Part shown: positions 24,640-36,273 of the stretch, piece after piece
Numbering within the stretch: the stretch's first letter is position 1
Layout: each line of letters opens with the position of its first letter
Assembly (NCBI GenBank): GCA_003971905.1
Contig: RSEE01000019.1
Span: forward strand, 310,001-374,000
Direction: 5' to 3'
Length of the DNA stretch: 64,000 nucleotides
From: Moniliella sp. 'wahieum'
Taxonomy: Eukaryota; Basidiomycota; Moniliellomycetes; Moniliellales; Moniliellaceae
Position numbers and translations under genes: made by a program
Notes under the pieces: generated by a model
What the model was told of the DNA's origin: nothing
What the model saw: only the letters and a program-made list of their open reading frames with translations
Database searches by the model: none

Positions 24640-25270
24640 ACTGGGCGACCGTACAGCCTCAACAATCTCCGTCCCGCCGGCCGTTGCCATTGCCAAGGTG
24701 GATGTCTCCCCGACTGACGGTGGCGTCTCCTGTTGCTAGCCCACGTCGCAGACATGCTCGTTTTGCCATCGATGGGTTCGATCCCCCCCTCCCCGCACTG
24801 TTGGGCCGATACCATCAGCTTCGCACAGGCCCCTTCCCCTCTGTTCGACCATATTGCAACAGAGCTTTCAACCTGAATCGTCGCGCAAGGATCGACCAGA
24901 GATGAATTCGCCAAAGTTTTGCCTGCTGGCAAAGTACCCTACACACTTACACCCAGTTCGTCCCCGAACGGGCTGTCCACCCGTGGGTCTGGTCGCCCAG
25001 CAGCTCCAGTATATCGATCCCACGAATGGTGAGTGCGACGGGTATCCTTCGACCCCCACGGGTAACTCTATGGAGATGATGTTCGAGGTCCTAGGAGAGT
25101 GGGTTTCGATCGAAACGGCTCAGCGCTTCAACACAGCTATGCTATACGATGTGTCGCACAGCCTATGCAATTGCCGTCAGGTGTGCCATAACAAGAGCCA
25201 GTGCACCTGTCTCCCGATGGGGCTATTTTCGAGGGCGTACGCGTTTGGAGATGCTGATGCCAACGCCTAA
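24640..25270 (+). CDS. Possible broken anonymous gene
   Basis: Coding-like stretches appear in changing frames: ISVPPAVAIAKVDVSPTDGG near 24665-24735, PSPLFDHIATEL near 24838-24870, DEFAKVLPAGKVPYTL near 24905-24950, VGLVAQQLQYIDPTNG near 24985-25030, then EMMFEVLGEWVSIETAQRFN to a stop at 25270. A GTGAGT after the PTNG segment could be a 5' splice site. I recognise no family. It may be a frame-broken gene, a remnant, or chance. The rest of 24000-26500 shows nothing beyond repeats. Confidence 0.25.
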
Positions 25271-26204
25271 GCAAACGAGCTATCTTGATGCTGTGGCAGA
25301 AGTGGCTATCGTGTTGTGTCGCCGCCGTACAGTCATCCTCGATGCTTGGACCAGCGTACTCGGATCCGGAGAGGAGCCAGTGCATGGTGTGCTACGAGGA
25401 CTTCAATGTGAGTATCCTTTCCTTGATTCAGTTGACCCAACTGAGGGCAGTTGATGGCTACTGGAGAGCTGACTGCGCTGACCGCCTATGCGTTTCTGAC
25501 GACCATTCCCGCAGTCCTGTTTGGTATAGACCTTGCCGTCTTGGCATGCGTTCCCCATTCTGTGTCCAACACCGTCTGAGTCTGACTGGATCAGCTGTTT
25601 GCTTGCCTGCTTCGCTGTGGGGAAGGGGCTCCCATCTCCTCGTCACGCGCTACACGGCATGCATCATTCCTCCCAGCCAAGATGGTTCCCACGGGACATC
25701 AGCCCGAATCAGCCCATCCATCAAGTGTGCGCCGCCATCTCGGAATCACCTGTCGACGTTGTGCGTCCCCCAGCCCGTTTTTTTCTCGACCCTCTTCTTG
25801 GATGGCGATGCGCATTTTCTCAGGGGCCATTCGCCGATCCACCGAGCCTGGTTGGTTGCTGGCAGCGAATGGACCAGACGACAAGACAGTCGGAGTGGAG
25901 GCGGGTGCGCACTGGGCTTGCAAAGCGCCACATGCGTGCCCCAGATGCCTGCAGTGGATTGGACAGGAGCGGCCTGGAGCCTAGCGACTAGTGACTAGTA
26001 ACTAGCAAGGATGGGTTCGATTCCTCCACGCCAAATCTCTCCTGGGGCCTGGTGGCCCAGCAGGCCCAGCAGCGCCAGGCAGCGGGCCAGCCCACGGACA
26101 AGCGCCCAACCGAGCAGCGCGGAGCGCGCTTTAATTTGGCCATTTGGGGGGGTTGCCCCTTTGGGCGGGGGGTGTCTCGCGTGCCTGATGCAATATGCAC
26201 CTGA

Positions 26205-26345
26205 GCCCTGGGCCTGAGGCCTGAGGTCAGGCCGGTCAGGCCTGAATATGCATGATGCTGGCGCTCAGCGCTCTTGCATCACGCGTCAGCCATGCATGCA
26301 TCGCATGTTAATGTTATGCATCATGCATCATGCATCATGCTCCAT
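26205..26345. repeat. CTGAGGCC and CATGCATCAT repeat block
   Basis: From 26205 to 26245 GCCTGAGG and GGTCAGGCCTGA words overlap, and from 26250 to 26345 CATGCATGCAT and repeated CATCATGCAT words follow. The block lies about 200 bases before the ATG of the lipid phosphatase gene. Confidence 0.6.
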
Positions 26346-26554
26346 GCGTCGCCAGCATTCCAGTGCACAGCGCTCGCCGTGCGCCACACTTGCACCCTGC
26401 GCCACCCACTGCTGGTCAGTTTCCGTGTTGCGGACATGCGCGGTGGGCCAGCTGGGCCATTTTTGCGCGTGTTCCGCGGAAGCGGCCGCGGGCTGCGGCC
26501 TCCCCCCATACCCAGCCGCCGGGAGCCCTTCTCCCTCCTGGCCAAATCCTCTCC

Positions 26555-28324
26555 ATGGGCGACCTCTACACCGAGCTCACCCAGTCGGCCTCGACCGACA
26601 TCGGCGTGCTGCCTGTGTCCGTCTACGATGTTGCTCTGCCGGCCTGGGCCGCCTGGGTGCGCTCCCACCTCCTCGCCCGTCTGGCGGGCGAAAGTGCATG
26701 GCTTGCCGCCCACCAGCGTTCCATGCGCGCGCGCCTTGGCCGCAAGGGCGACATCTTCTTTGTCTACACCTCCCTCCTCGGCACCCACAGTTTCTTCCTC
26801 CTTTTCCTCCCGCTCACCTTCTGGCTCGGCGCGCCTTACAACGGCCGCGGCCTGGTGGCTGTCACCGCGCTTGGGTGCTGGCTTGCGTCCTGGGTCAAAG
26901 ACTGCCTCTGTCTCCCACGCCCCTACGCCCCGCCTGTTCGCCGTCTTGCTCTCGGCACCCATCACCACGAGTATGGTTTCCCCTCCACCCACACTGCCAA
27001 TTGTGTGGCCATGGCCTTGTACGGCTGGTTCCTCCTTCGTGATCGCATCCACGCCGCCTTGCAGCCCGACTCTGCCCTCCCCATTGTCCCTGCGTTTATC
27101 CAGCCTGTGCTTGGAGTTGCGCTTTTGCTGTACTCCTTGAGCGTCAGCTACGGCCGTCTGTACGCTGGAATGCACAGCTTGATGGATGTGATCGGTGGAG
27201 CAGTGGTGGCTGTGTTGGTGGTTGTGCTGCAGCGGGTTGGCCAGCCCTGGCTCGAGACGCAGCTGCTGAACCCCTCCTTGGCTATTCCCATTCTCCTCAA
27301 CGGGCTTACCCTCTTGCTCGTCTCGCTACATCCCCAGCCGGTGGATGATTGTCCCTGCTTTGAAGATGCAGTCGCTTTTATGGCCGTTCTGGCAGGGGTC
27401 AACACAGGACGATGGTTTGGCCTTCGCGCGGGCTGGCTTGCCTTGAATGACGATCCGCTTCTGATGCGCAGCAAGATGGATCTCTTTGAGCCGCGTACCA
27501 ATTCTCGTCTTACGTGGGGGGATAGTATGGTGGCACGCATAATTGAACACGCTCTTGATCTGCCGCGTCACTTGTTCAACCCCCTTTTGGGTGTCTCTTC
27601 TCAAATTGGAGAGCCTTGGGCCGAACGAGCGTATACGCTGGTCCCCATCCTCATCTTCCTGTTGGGTACCCTACACCTGTTGGTGGTACGTCTGGTCGTC
27701 AAATCCCTTGCCCGAGCGATCCTGCCTCCACTCTTCCACCGCGCTCAGAAAGCTACCCATGGTCTCATCGTCTTGCACCGCCGTTACTACGTCCCGGCGC
27801 GCGAGTACGGAGGTATGGTGCCCCCCCAACCCCTGAGCCCTACCCCGTCGATTATGATGGACGAATTCGAATGGCGTGCGCCGACACCGGTCCCTCCCAC
27901 CAGTCCTCCTATGGACTCAGTTGCGCCTTCTCCCACCCCATCTCCCCCATGCTTCTCTCTCTCTCCCCTCGCGCCCAAGGGCACGACTGAGGCCCAGGCC
28001 GAAGGCGCTGAGGGCTTGCGCAAACGACACCCCAGTCCCCCTGCAGTACTGCGGGGTGCGAGCGACAACGCGGGTGCCGAACCTGTGCTCGAACCCAAGC
28101 TCGACTCGGAACAACCTACTGTGCCACACTACGATGTCGATGGTACGTATCTATCCATCACAGCTTCCTGCTTCCTGCTTGATGGCACAATTGGAGACTG
28201 ATACTGACTTGTCGGGAATGGACTAGTGTTGATCAAGTACCTTACCTATGTCTCCATTGGCTTTCATGCCGCCTTGGTGGTTCCCGTGCTTTCTCAGCGC
28301 TTTGGATGGCTACCACTGCCCTAG
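26555..28324 (+). CDS. Long-chain-base-1-phosphate phosphatase (PAP2 family)
   Basis: The enzyme should dephosphorylate sphingoid-base phosphates at the endoplasmic reticulum, like yeast Lcb3/Ysr3. All three PAP2 phosphatase motifs are intact: KDCLCLPRP (motif 1), YGFPSTHTANCVAM (motif 2) and SVSYGRLYAGMHSLMDV (motif 3, catalytic His). Several membrane helices surround them (FFLLFLPLTFWL, VLGVALLLYSLSV, GAVVAVLVVVL, LVPILIFLLGTLHLLVVRLV). A Pro/Ser-rich loop of about 110 residues (27810-28140) precedes a last exon that adds a helix (YVSIGFHAALVVPVLSQRFG) and ends at 28324. The intron is 28143-28226. The start at 26555 (MGDLYTELTQ) is the first ATG close to the conserved part; the frame is open further up to 26330 but that part is repeat-like. 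About 560 residues, no frame break. Specificity for sphingoid bases is inferred from family resemblance. Confidence 0.88.
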
Positions 28325-29859
28325 CGGGCATCGCCTCGGACACTAGCTACTGGACACTCATGCATACTGCTGTCATCGATCATCGTGTGGGTGTGGGGAC
28401 GCGCTCGGTAGTGTTTGTAGGAGCGATAGTAGACGGGCAGCGCTCCTGGCCTCTGACTTCTGGCTTCTGCTACTGCTATTAGCGCTGGAGGCTCCGCGGG
28501 ATTCAACTGGCTTCTGTGGCTTGCCGGCCATGGGTCTGTGGAAGAATCGGGCTGCCAGAGGGCAATGCACGCTGCAGTAGAACGATCGATGGGTGACCGG
28601 TGAGGCCGAGTAGCGGTGGATCACCGGTGATCGCGCAGAGCCGAAACCGCAGTTGTCCATCTAAACTGCGAGGACAGGCTACGCTTTCCTCGCTTATTAG
28701 GGCGAGATTGCACCTGTGCATGGCGGATGCTGCCACTTACGCCTTACGGGTGACGGTGGGTGTTCGAGCCCATCCTCCCGCCTTGTCTCCCTTGCCTGGG
28801 TTAGGGCTACGTCAAGAGTAGGCTGTCGTGTCTGAACGTTGAGCAAACCCATGCGCTCCGTTGGGCCCAAACGAAGCACATATGTTCCAACTAGGAGACC
28901 AAGTCCTCTGATACGGCTGAGGAGATCCGTGCGTGGGTTTATGCATGGGCCCCTGACTTTTCCTACTTCAATTATTTGGTCTTTGACCTCGAACGCAAGT
29001 GTGCTCTAAGTTGAGCTGCCGGGGATCTGGACGTCAGTTTCTTGATCTGTTGAGCGTCTCGCTCTTGTATAGTGAGATTATCTCCTCGCGCCTTTTTTTT
29101 TCATTTCTCTGTGGCTGAGAACCGAGAACCTGCCCTTTATGTTGGGCTTTTCTAACATTTCCTTACTTAGTTTGTGCTCCTTTCTCCTGTTTTCGTTGTG
29201 CGGTCTATTCCTTATAGATCCTGCCTGTATGACCCCTGATACATGTTCCTTTCCCCTAGCGGGTCATTTCTCGTCTTCTTGTCCACGTCCTAATCATCCC
29301 TTCCGTTCTCGTTTTTCGTCCTTGTACAGCATCCCTTGTGCTCGGGGGCCGATGGTAACAGGCGCAGTCCGAAACATGGGGAGGTACTCAAGAATCTGCA
29401 TGAGAAGGGGAGGGAGAACAATAAGACACAAATGAGATGCAAGTATGGAAGTAAAGGAAGACAGGTAGGTGCCGGCAGCCAGATGGCCAGTACTGGGAGG
29501 GCTCATAATTCGCAAGCTGAGCTCTGGCCTCAGGGAAGGGTGCGATGCGCCGTTCATCAAGCAGTCCATGAGCGGCTATGGTGAATCCAATCTTTAGGAC
29601 GAGCCAATCAAACAGGCGATCGGGGAAGAAGATTCTAGTTGGACGTCCAACGTTCAACGACGAACATGGATGTTGGCATTGAGGAGGAGTAAGTCAAGAT
29701 GAAATGTAGAGCTGAGATGAGGGAAAGGGTAACTGAGTACTGACTGACTCCTACAGCAGCTTGATTTCGGCTGCTACAATCCCCCACCCTACAAAACTCA
29801 AGGGGCGGAACGTCGAGCGCTGACCCCAGCCAGCAATGGCGGTTCTAGGCTCGGTTGCC
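28325..29859. other. Spacer between convergent genes
   Basis: No gene is supported. From about 29080 to 29330 the plus strand is T-rich with runs of T (T9 near 29092), and a GTCCAACGTTCAACGACGAAC word lies at about 29645-29665. Confidence 0.5.
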
Positions 29860-32800
29860 CTAGGCTCCCTTGATGACAAACCGACCAGGTAATAGAGCTG
29901 GCCACAGAACTTGAAACGCTGCCAAGCCTGCAACCGACCAGAGCAACACGCCCATGTACGTTAACTGCACCTTCGTCCCACCAACGTTGATGATGCAGAC
30001 CGCGAGGGCAATGTTGAGGATCAGCCAGGCGAGGAGCACGTTGGTTCGGACAGCGGCATAGTAGTCCTTTTGCCGAGCCTCGTGATCGACCTTGGGCGTC
30101 TCGGGGGCGGCTGCGAATGCAAGACGGTACAAGCGTCGTCGTACAATTCGTCAAGGTCCTTGGGATCTGTTGGAACGGCCACTTCCACTGTGCCTCCGGC
30201 ACCGCCCTTGACCACACCCAAGTCGGTTGCAACAGAGTCGGAGCCCTTGGTGCCCCAACTGAAAGAGAAACATGATGTTAGAGCGGGCACACAGAAAAGA
30301 GAGGGTAAGGAAGAGACAGGTAACGCACCTCACATCGAGTGTTGGAGAAAGCATACACGTTGATCACGTTGATCATCGACGGCGCCATAAGGACATACTG
30401 AACCAACGAGGTGAACATATGGAACGGGTCAAGCCACAGCAGGCTGGCCAAGAGCCAAATACCGTAAGTAGATGAGAAGGAAACGACCACGTCAATAAAC
30501 ACCATGCTGGACCCTAACGACTTGTGCTCCTTATTCAGCTTGACAATGCTCAGAATGGCCAACGCAATGGCAGCAGCTGTCATGTAGGCAGTTAGAACCG
30601 CAAAGACAATCATAGCGCCCATGTAGGCCCACTTATTGCCCGCCGGCCGGTTACCAAGGGACAAGATGAAGCAGAACAGGAGCACGGCGAGGTACACGTA
30701 GGTGAGGATGATGTTGGGTACCTTTAGTCCATGCACCTCCTCGCTCACCGCCCGCGTGAGGATCCAGAAGGCAATGAAAAAATTGGAGAGGGAGAAGAAA
30801 GAGAAGAAGAGCGTAATGGCCTGGTAAATCATCTCAATGTGGAGGAAGAACTTGCGCCAGAAAGAGTGGGCCGAGCGATAGATGTAGTAAAATTTGACGA
30901 TCGAGTGAAGACTGGCGAGAAGAAGGAACCGTTGAGCCAGCGACGCCGGGCCAATCAGTTCCGCGACGCTGTCAGGCACATCTGTCACGCCCTGTGCAGT
31001 CTTGACATAGTGCAGGATCCATTGTGAGCCCCGTTTGGCGACTAGTTCCCAACACAAGTACGATCCTCCGCCAAGTACATGTTGCTTGTGAAAATGTCGG
31101 CATCGGCGTCGCCCCCATGCAATGTTTCGCCCTTGAAGTACTCCTTCAGCGGGCCCGCACCTGTCTCGTCGTTTTGCAGGGCCACATACCGATAGGCGGA
31201 AAAGGCGCCCGGAAGGACTGTGATGTACCCGAAAGCAGATTCGAGCGGCTTATCCAGGATGTTGCTCATCTTGTACTCTGGTTGTGAAGAGTCGTTAGAA
31301 TGGTGCAAACGTGAAGAGGAATGACCGACGTACCAAAGTTCTGAGTTCCTACCAGGGATTGAGCAAAGCACTCCAATATTTGCCCTTGAGAGCAACAATC
31401 TCTCCGCAAGCCCCCCCACATTCTTGTTCACATCGAACGCTTTCCAAAGGTGATAGATGGAACGGCTGCGAGGCATAGTTCCCACATCAATCAAGATGCA
31501 TACACTGGGCTCAAGCACGCGGCCGAATGCGTTGAAGAACCAGCGATGTGAATTGATCTTCTTCTGGTTGCGCTCCTTGAGGCAGAAGATGATCTGGACG
31601 GGGACGATTTTGTCCTCGGAGGTCCTAAAGCGAAGCTTCTCATCAATCGAAACCTGGGTGGTGTACTCGTAAATATGAGCAGTGACAGGCTTGCCGTTGA
31701 CCACGTTCTTGGCTACGCCTTCTTGGTACACCCCCATGGCAGCCAAGACAGCGAGGGTGCGCGAATTGATTTTCTTTCGGCCATCGCTGACAATGCAGAC
31801 CACCACCTTCTTCCATCCGGCCGGACCCCAGGTCTTAGAATTCTTACGGCTGCATAGATGCGCAATGTTCTCCATCACGTGGTGCATGGTGCGCGTAAAG
31901 AGCACTCGTCCTCGTTGTACATGGTGAGGCAGATGAACAGCTCTGTCTTACGGGCAGGCTCGTATAGCGATTGGCGCAATTCGTACAACTCATTGGAAAA
32001 GTTGTCCGGCTCGCAGGTGGCGGCTGTATAGCGCATGCGAGTAAACTCTGCTGCCTTATCATCGGCACACTTGGCCAGAAGCTTGGGGGCACGCGGCAGT
32101 CAAGAACTAGATTCCCTGGAACAAATCGACCTTGCGCATCGTCTTGTACCGCCGCGGCACCCTTTGCGGAATGCGGCCATAGCGGATGCCGCCGGTCTCC
32201 TCTCCCTCTTCCATAGCCACCGGGTTGTACGCGCCAGGTACTTGGGGGACTTCCTCTTCCTCTTCCTCCTCTTCCTCCTCTTCTTCCTCAGAAGGGTTGA
32301 AGCACGCCCGCCCATGGGGTACTGGTGATACTGGTCATCATAGGTTGATTCAGGCTCTGGCGGTCGGCTAGTGTATGAAGGTCATCGTCACCATAAGGCT
32401 TGGAATACGCCTCATCACCGCCGTAATCGTACTGGAGCGGGTCGTGGATAGACTTGGCGAGGGGGCATAGGAGAGGTGCCGATTGCAGGCTGGGTGGCCG
32501 GAGGAGCAGTATTATCGTAAGCATGGTTTGGTACTGAGCTGCGTCGTACGGCTGGCAAAAGGGTCGTCGTAGCTGTAGCTGGACACGGGCCTGGGGGGTC
32601 AGCGTCATAGGGATTATTCAGTTGAACAGGGGGGGAGTATGGGGCGACGGGAGCGACGGGAGCTGTTGGGGCTGGTGCGGGGGGCTGTGGAGTGGCCGGG
32701 GCCGGGAGGGGGGTGTAGGGGGGCTGGTAGGGGGCATAGGCCGCTGGGGTGGGAGCCGGCGGGACAGGGGTGGGAGCCCAGGAAATGCCGGCCGGTGGCG

Positions 32801-33004
32801 GCGGCGGAGCGTAGGCATGGAGGATGCCGAGTGGCTGGCTCGATGCGGCCGGCGGAGGAGGCGGTGCCAGCGGTGCTGGCGCCGGAGCCGGTGGGGGCAG
32901 GGGGCCGGGCAGCGTGTAGGATGCGGGTTCTGGCTCCGCCCCGGGCGCATCGGCGAGCGGGGGGGTGGGCAAGCGCGGAGGCCCTGTGCGCCGTAGTGGG
33001 ACAT
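29860..33004 (-). CDS. Chitin synthase, division 1 (class I-III type)
   Basis: The protein is a plasma-membrane processive glycosyltransferase that builds cell-wall chitin from UDP-GlcNAc. From the ATG at 33004: a long Pro/Ala-rich N-terminus ([13 protein letters not shown]), an acidic block, the N-terminal chitin synthase domain ([26 protein letters not shown]), the catalytic core ([59 protein letters not shown] in a shifted frame, [38 protein letters not shown]), the [10 protein letters not shown] motif (shifted frame, about 30925-30955), then membrane helices and the hallmark WGTKGSD, ending in a hydrophobic tail at 29860. Introns: 31278-31333 and 30259-30328. About eight one- or two-base frame changes are visible, several in G or C runs. 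The core motifs exclude the myosin-motor classes V/VII. Confidence 0.92.
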
Positions 33005-34987
33005 GGGAGGGGATGGGGGGGATGGTGGTGGTGGTGGTGGTGGTAGTGGCGGGGGCGCCGGTGCCGGAGCCGGTGCGCAGAGAGAAGGGCGATGGAGATC
33101 TGGATGCAGGATACCGGATACGACGCGCAGCCAGGAGGCATCCAAGGCACCCGGGCGCACCGCACGGGAGCGCACCGCCCCCACCGAAGCCGCTGCTTCT
33201 CCGCAGCCAAGGCGAGTGCAGCGCCGTGCCGGCTGCGGCGGCCGTGCGCATGCATGCAGCATGGCGCCAGTGCTCCCGTGGTTGGCTGCTCCAGGTGGAG
33301 CAGCCGGAGAGAGGGGGAGACGCTGCGAGGCGCCCCGCCTTGCCCCGCCGGCCGTCGCTTCCAAATTCAAATTTCAGTCGGGCGGTCCGGCGCGGCGACA
33401 TGCCGTAATGGCAGCGCCTGCCTCGAATGCGGTGGCGGCGCACAGACCAGCACGGCTTCCGCCATGCTGCTGTCCACCGGCTGCCTGTCGCTATCGGTTG
33501 CGATGCCACACATGTGCTGCCGAAGGTGAAGAAGGCATACCTTGGTCAGCGCTGAGGCTCAGTCCCACTCCCCAACCTCCCACTCTCTGCTTCTGCACAC
33601 ACCCAATTCGCTTCAAATTCCCTCATTCTATGGTTTCGCGAGGTATTTTTGGCAAATGCAACGACCGCCAGGCCATCACGGATGCTGCCGATTCGCACAC
33701 TCGTGATGAGAGCGCCAAATCAATATTGGGCAGCCGGCTTTTGCCTGGCAGGTACAACTGCGATACCTGACGGATATTGCCGAAGAACAGCCAGTTCTCC
33801 TCCTCCACATGGTCCCGAACGTAGGTGTTGCAGAGGGCGTGGCTGCATCGCCAGCAGCCAGGCATTGTCGGCCAAAGCTCGACGGTTCCTCTGGCCACCC
33901 ACAACTCTCTCTCGGCATTACTTATGCTAGTATAGGCCTCTTTCGCCACAGCTTCTGTCGGGATCAGACCCACCTGGTCACCGATGGTTACCAGATTGAC
34001 TGAACCCTGTTTTGTTCTAGACCCTGTTTCCCCTTTTGGTCTATGCTCCCCTTTTGTTTTCTCCGTGTGACTCAGCTCACCTGTTCTCCTCTTCTCCGAG
34101 GTATATATACCTCGCTCCTATGCCACTCGATGAATATGATCTCTATCCTTTCCTCCATCTCCATCTCCTGATAGCTTCAATTACATTGGTCTCGCTGACG
34201 GTAGTCTACCTGGGTCAGAGAGGATAACATGACATTTCCCGAGTAACAAAGCCACAGGGTGTGCTCCAAAACCGCCGGCAAAAAAGCTGTAACCCACAGA
34301 GGAGACACCATGAATACTAGTCCCCGATGATAATCTTCTTCAGCCATAGAGCCCGACGGAAGATGCTTCGTCTCTGCAGAGCATCTCGCCTGTGGACACA
34401 GTATGCCACTCGCCAGCTCCAGGCCCAAACATTATGTCCTGCCCTTCCTTGACGTCCTGTTACCCAAGTGAAATCAGAGGTGCTTTTGCGCTGGGAAGTA
34501 TAGTTTGCCTATCAGACACACTACATGGCTAATCGAAATTTCTTGCGCACAATCTTGCACAGCCTTGCCCACCTTGAATTTTGTACGTAGTCCTCACATA
34601 TCTATCCGGAACCTTGTTACCAGCATTTTCGATTAGCTATGTACCTGTTTTACTATCTCTATAAGATACCCATACCCCTGCGCACCTCCCATCATTTCTC
34701 GGAATCGCAAGAATAAAGCAAGAGGGAGATGTTTGGATCCTACACCCCCGAGATTGATTCTATCCAGAGGAGACGCATCTCCCTGTCCTGCGCCCGAATC
34801 GACCACAGAATCTATCATCACTGCAATCCTAGTAGTATACAAAAAAGAGAGTGAAACATAGTGCCTCACGGTCCTGTCCATGTATATCATCGAAGAAACA
34901 CTACAAAATGCCTTAATGACCTCGGTTGAACTTTGAACGTTGAACGTTGATCCTTGTATCTCCTACCCCAGATGGTGTTGTCATGGA
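33005..34987. other. Spacer upstream of chitin synthase with a weak ORF
   Basis: The first 350 bases are GC-rich promoter-like DNA with no gene. A minus-strand frame at 33623-33973 (116 codons, containing ELWVARGTVELWPTMPGCW and EEENWLFFGNIRQVSQLYL) has protein-like composition but no family I know and no flanking exons; I give it little weight. From 34000 to 34987 the DNA is AT-richer, with a perfect 18-bp palindrome at 34097-34114 and a GTTGAACTTTGAACGTTGAA word at about 34925-34950. Confidence 0.4.
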
Positions 34988-35010
34988 GGGGGTCCCGAGG
35001 TGGGACCCCC
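34988..35010. other. Perfect 9-bp inverted repeat (hairpin)
   Basis: GGGGGTCCC, a five-base loop GAGGT and GGGACCCCC form a strong hairpin. It sits just beyond the 3' end of the minus-strand ORF 35019-35525, where it could be a transcript end structure or the edge of a small inserted element. Confidence 0.7.
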
Positions 35011-35018
35011 CCGGTAGT

Positions 35019-35525
35019 TTAGGGGTATAAACCTTTGGGCAGGTCAATCAGTGTCTCGTACGTTAGGTCCTGCTCCAGATCCTGGTTGAACCGAGCGGGT
35101 GTAGAGGCGAGGAAGAGACCCTCTAGTTTGGGTGGCTGCCTGCGTGCAAAGGCCGCAGTCCAGACCCTCCGAGGTAGAAGCCGCGTACGTAGGTCGTTAG
35201 ACCAGCTGAAGGGGCCTAGGAGCTCCGAAGTTACTCTGTACCTCGCAGCGTTACCACACTGGGTACACTGTATAGTAGGCGGGAACAGACAGAGTCCTAA
35301 AGCAGAGCAAGCCCTACTGATGAGAGTAACCGCATCTGTGGTGTACTTGACGTATGTCGTAACTTCGTAAGCGAAAGGGTGGTATAAGGTGGAAGGGCGA
35401 GAGAGGAACTGGTAGTCGGGGAGACCAAAGACAGGTGACAGGATGGTCGACAAGGACCGCAGCGAGCAAGCCTGAAACATGGCTGCTATAAACAGCAGAA
35501 AGGAACCAGGTCTCAGGTTCCTCAT
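35019..35525 (-). CDS. Uncharacterised ORF, 168 codons
   Basis: This continuous minus-strand frame ends LPKGLYP. It contains a hydrophobic N-terminal segment (SFLLFIAAMFQAC), PDYQFLSRPSTLYHPFAYEV, a CTQCG pair and WSNDLRTRLLPRRVWTAAFA. The frame is open in a moderately AT-rich area where long frames are less expected by chance. More protein-like sequence upstream (35530-35755, with FCVHCVQSW) may be a 5' exon. I recognise no family. It could be a fragment of a transposon-borne or lineage-specific gene. Confidence 0.35.
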   Translation of the reverse strand: MRNLRPGSFLLFIAAMFQACSLRSLSTILSPVFGLPDYQFLSRPSTLYHPFAYEVTTYVKYTTDAVTLISRACSALGLCLFPPTIQCTQCGNAARYRVTSELLGPFSWSNDLRTRLLPRRVWTAAFARRQPPKLEGLFLASTPARFNQDLEQDLTYETLIDLPKGLYP

Positions 35526-36273
35526 GATGCATGACAGGTATAGACAGAATGCAGGGCACTTTCCAGAGGGTAAAGACTAATACCCAACCCTTGCTCTCCA
35601 AGACGCTCACGCTGCGTATTCGGGCCCTGATGCTGCGTGGTCGGGCGCAGCAGGAAGGGTTCTGCCAAGACTGGACGCAATGGACACAAAACAACGTACC
35701 GCTCGATGAGCCCATGCCACCACGGCGGGCCGCGGATCAGTGATATCCGCAGCATAATGGATAAGGTGTCGTCTGTCTCTCTCTCGCTAGTCTAACAGGA
35801 CTATGGTACCCAAAACCTCTTTGAACCCCTCTATAACCGTAATAAGATACATGAGAGACAAACCGTGGGTATATACTATGAGAAGACACCAAAAAAGGCT
35901 ATACGAAAAAGACATTGGCCATCTACTTTGATATAGCCCAACGCGAACTGCACAGCAAATGCGCGATGAGGGATATAGGCGAAGCGCTTTTCCCATACCT
36001 CTCGCGTTTACTATAATGCTCGCCACAATACTAAAAGATCAATGAAGAGGGGATCATCAGTGTATTATCATCATTAATACGCTCTTCTGGATAGTAAAAC
36101 GAAAGGGGAGGGGAACAAAAGGAGCCAGCATGTGCAAGCCCGTTCTGGTGTGGGAGCAACATCGCCAGAACAAAAAAATCGAAAGAACGTAAATGAGAGA
36201 CGTATAAGGACACCATCATCAGATACGAGAGTCCTGCGCTCGATCTCCCGAGAACCCAAAATGGGTGGGCCCT
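35526..36273. other. Spacer downstream of the sedolisin gene
   Basis: Apart from the possible 5' extension of the neighbouring ORF (35530-35755), nothing is seen; the DNA is AT-richer near 35780-36120. Confidence 0.4.

Noticed and set aside
26014..26024. GGTTCGATTCC, identical to a tRNA B-box consensus (a near copy, GGTTCGATCCC, is at about 24775).
   Set aside because: The flanking bases do not form a T-stem, and no matching A-box, anticodon arm or acceptor stem can be drawn upstream.
26321..27175. A 284-codon minus-strand ORF.
   Set aside because: It is antisense to the intact lipid phosphatase exon and shows no motif.
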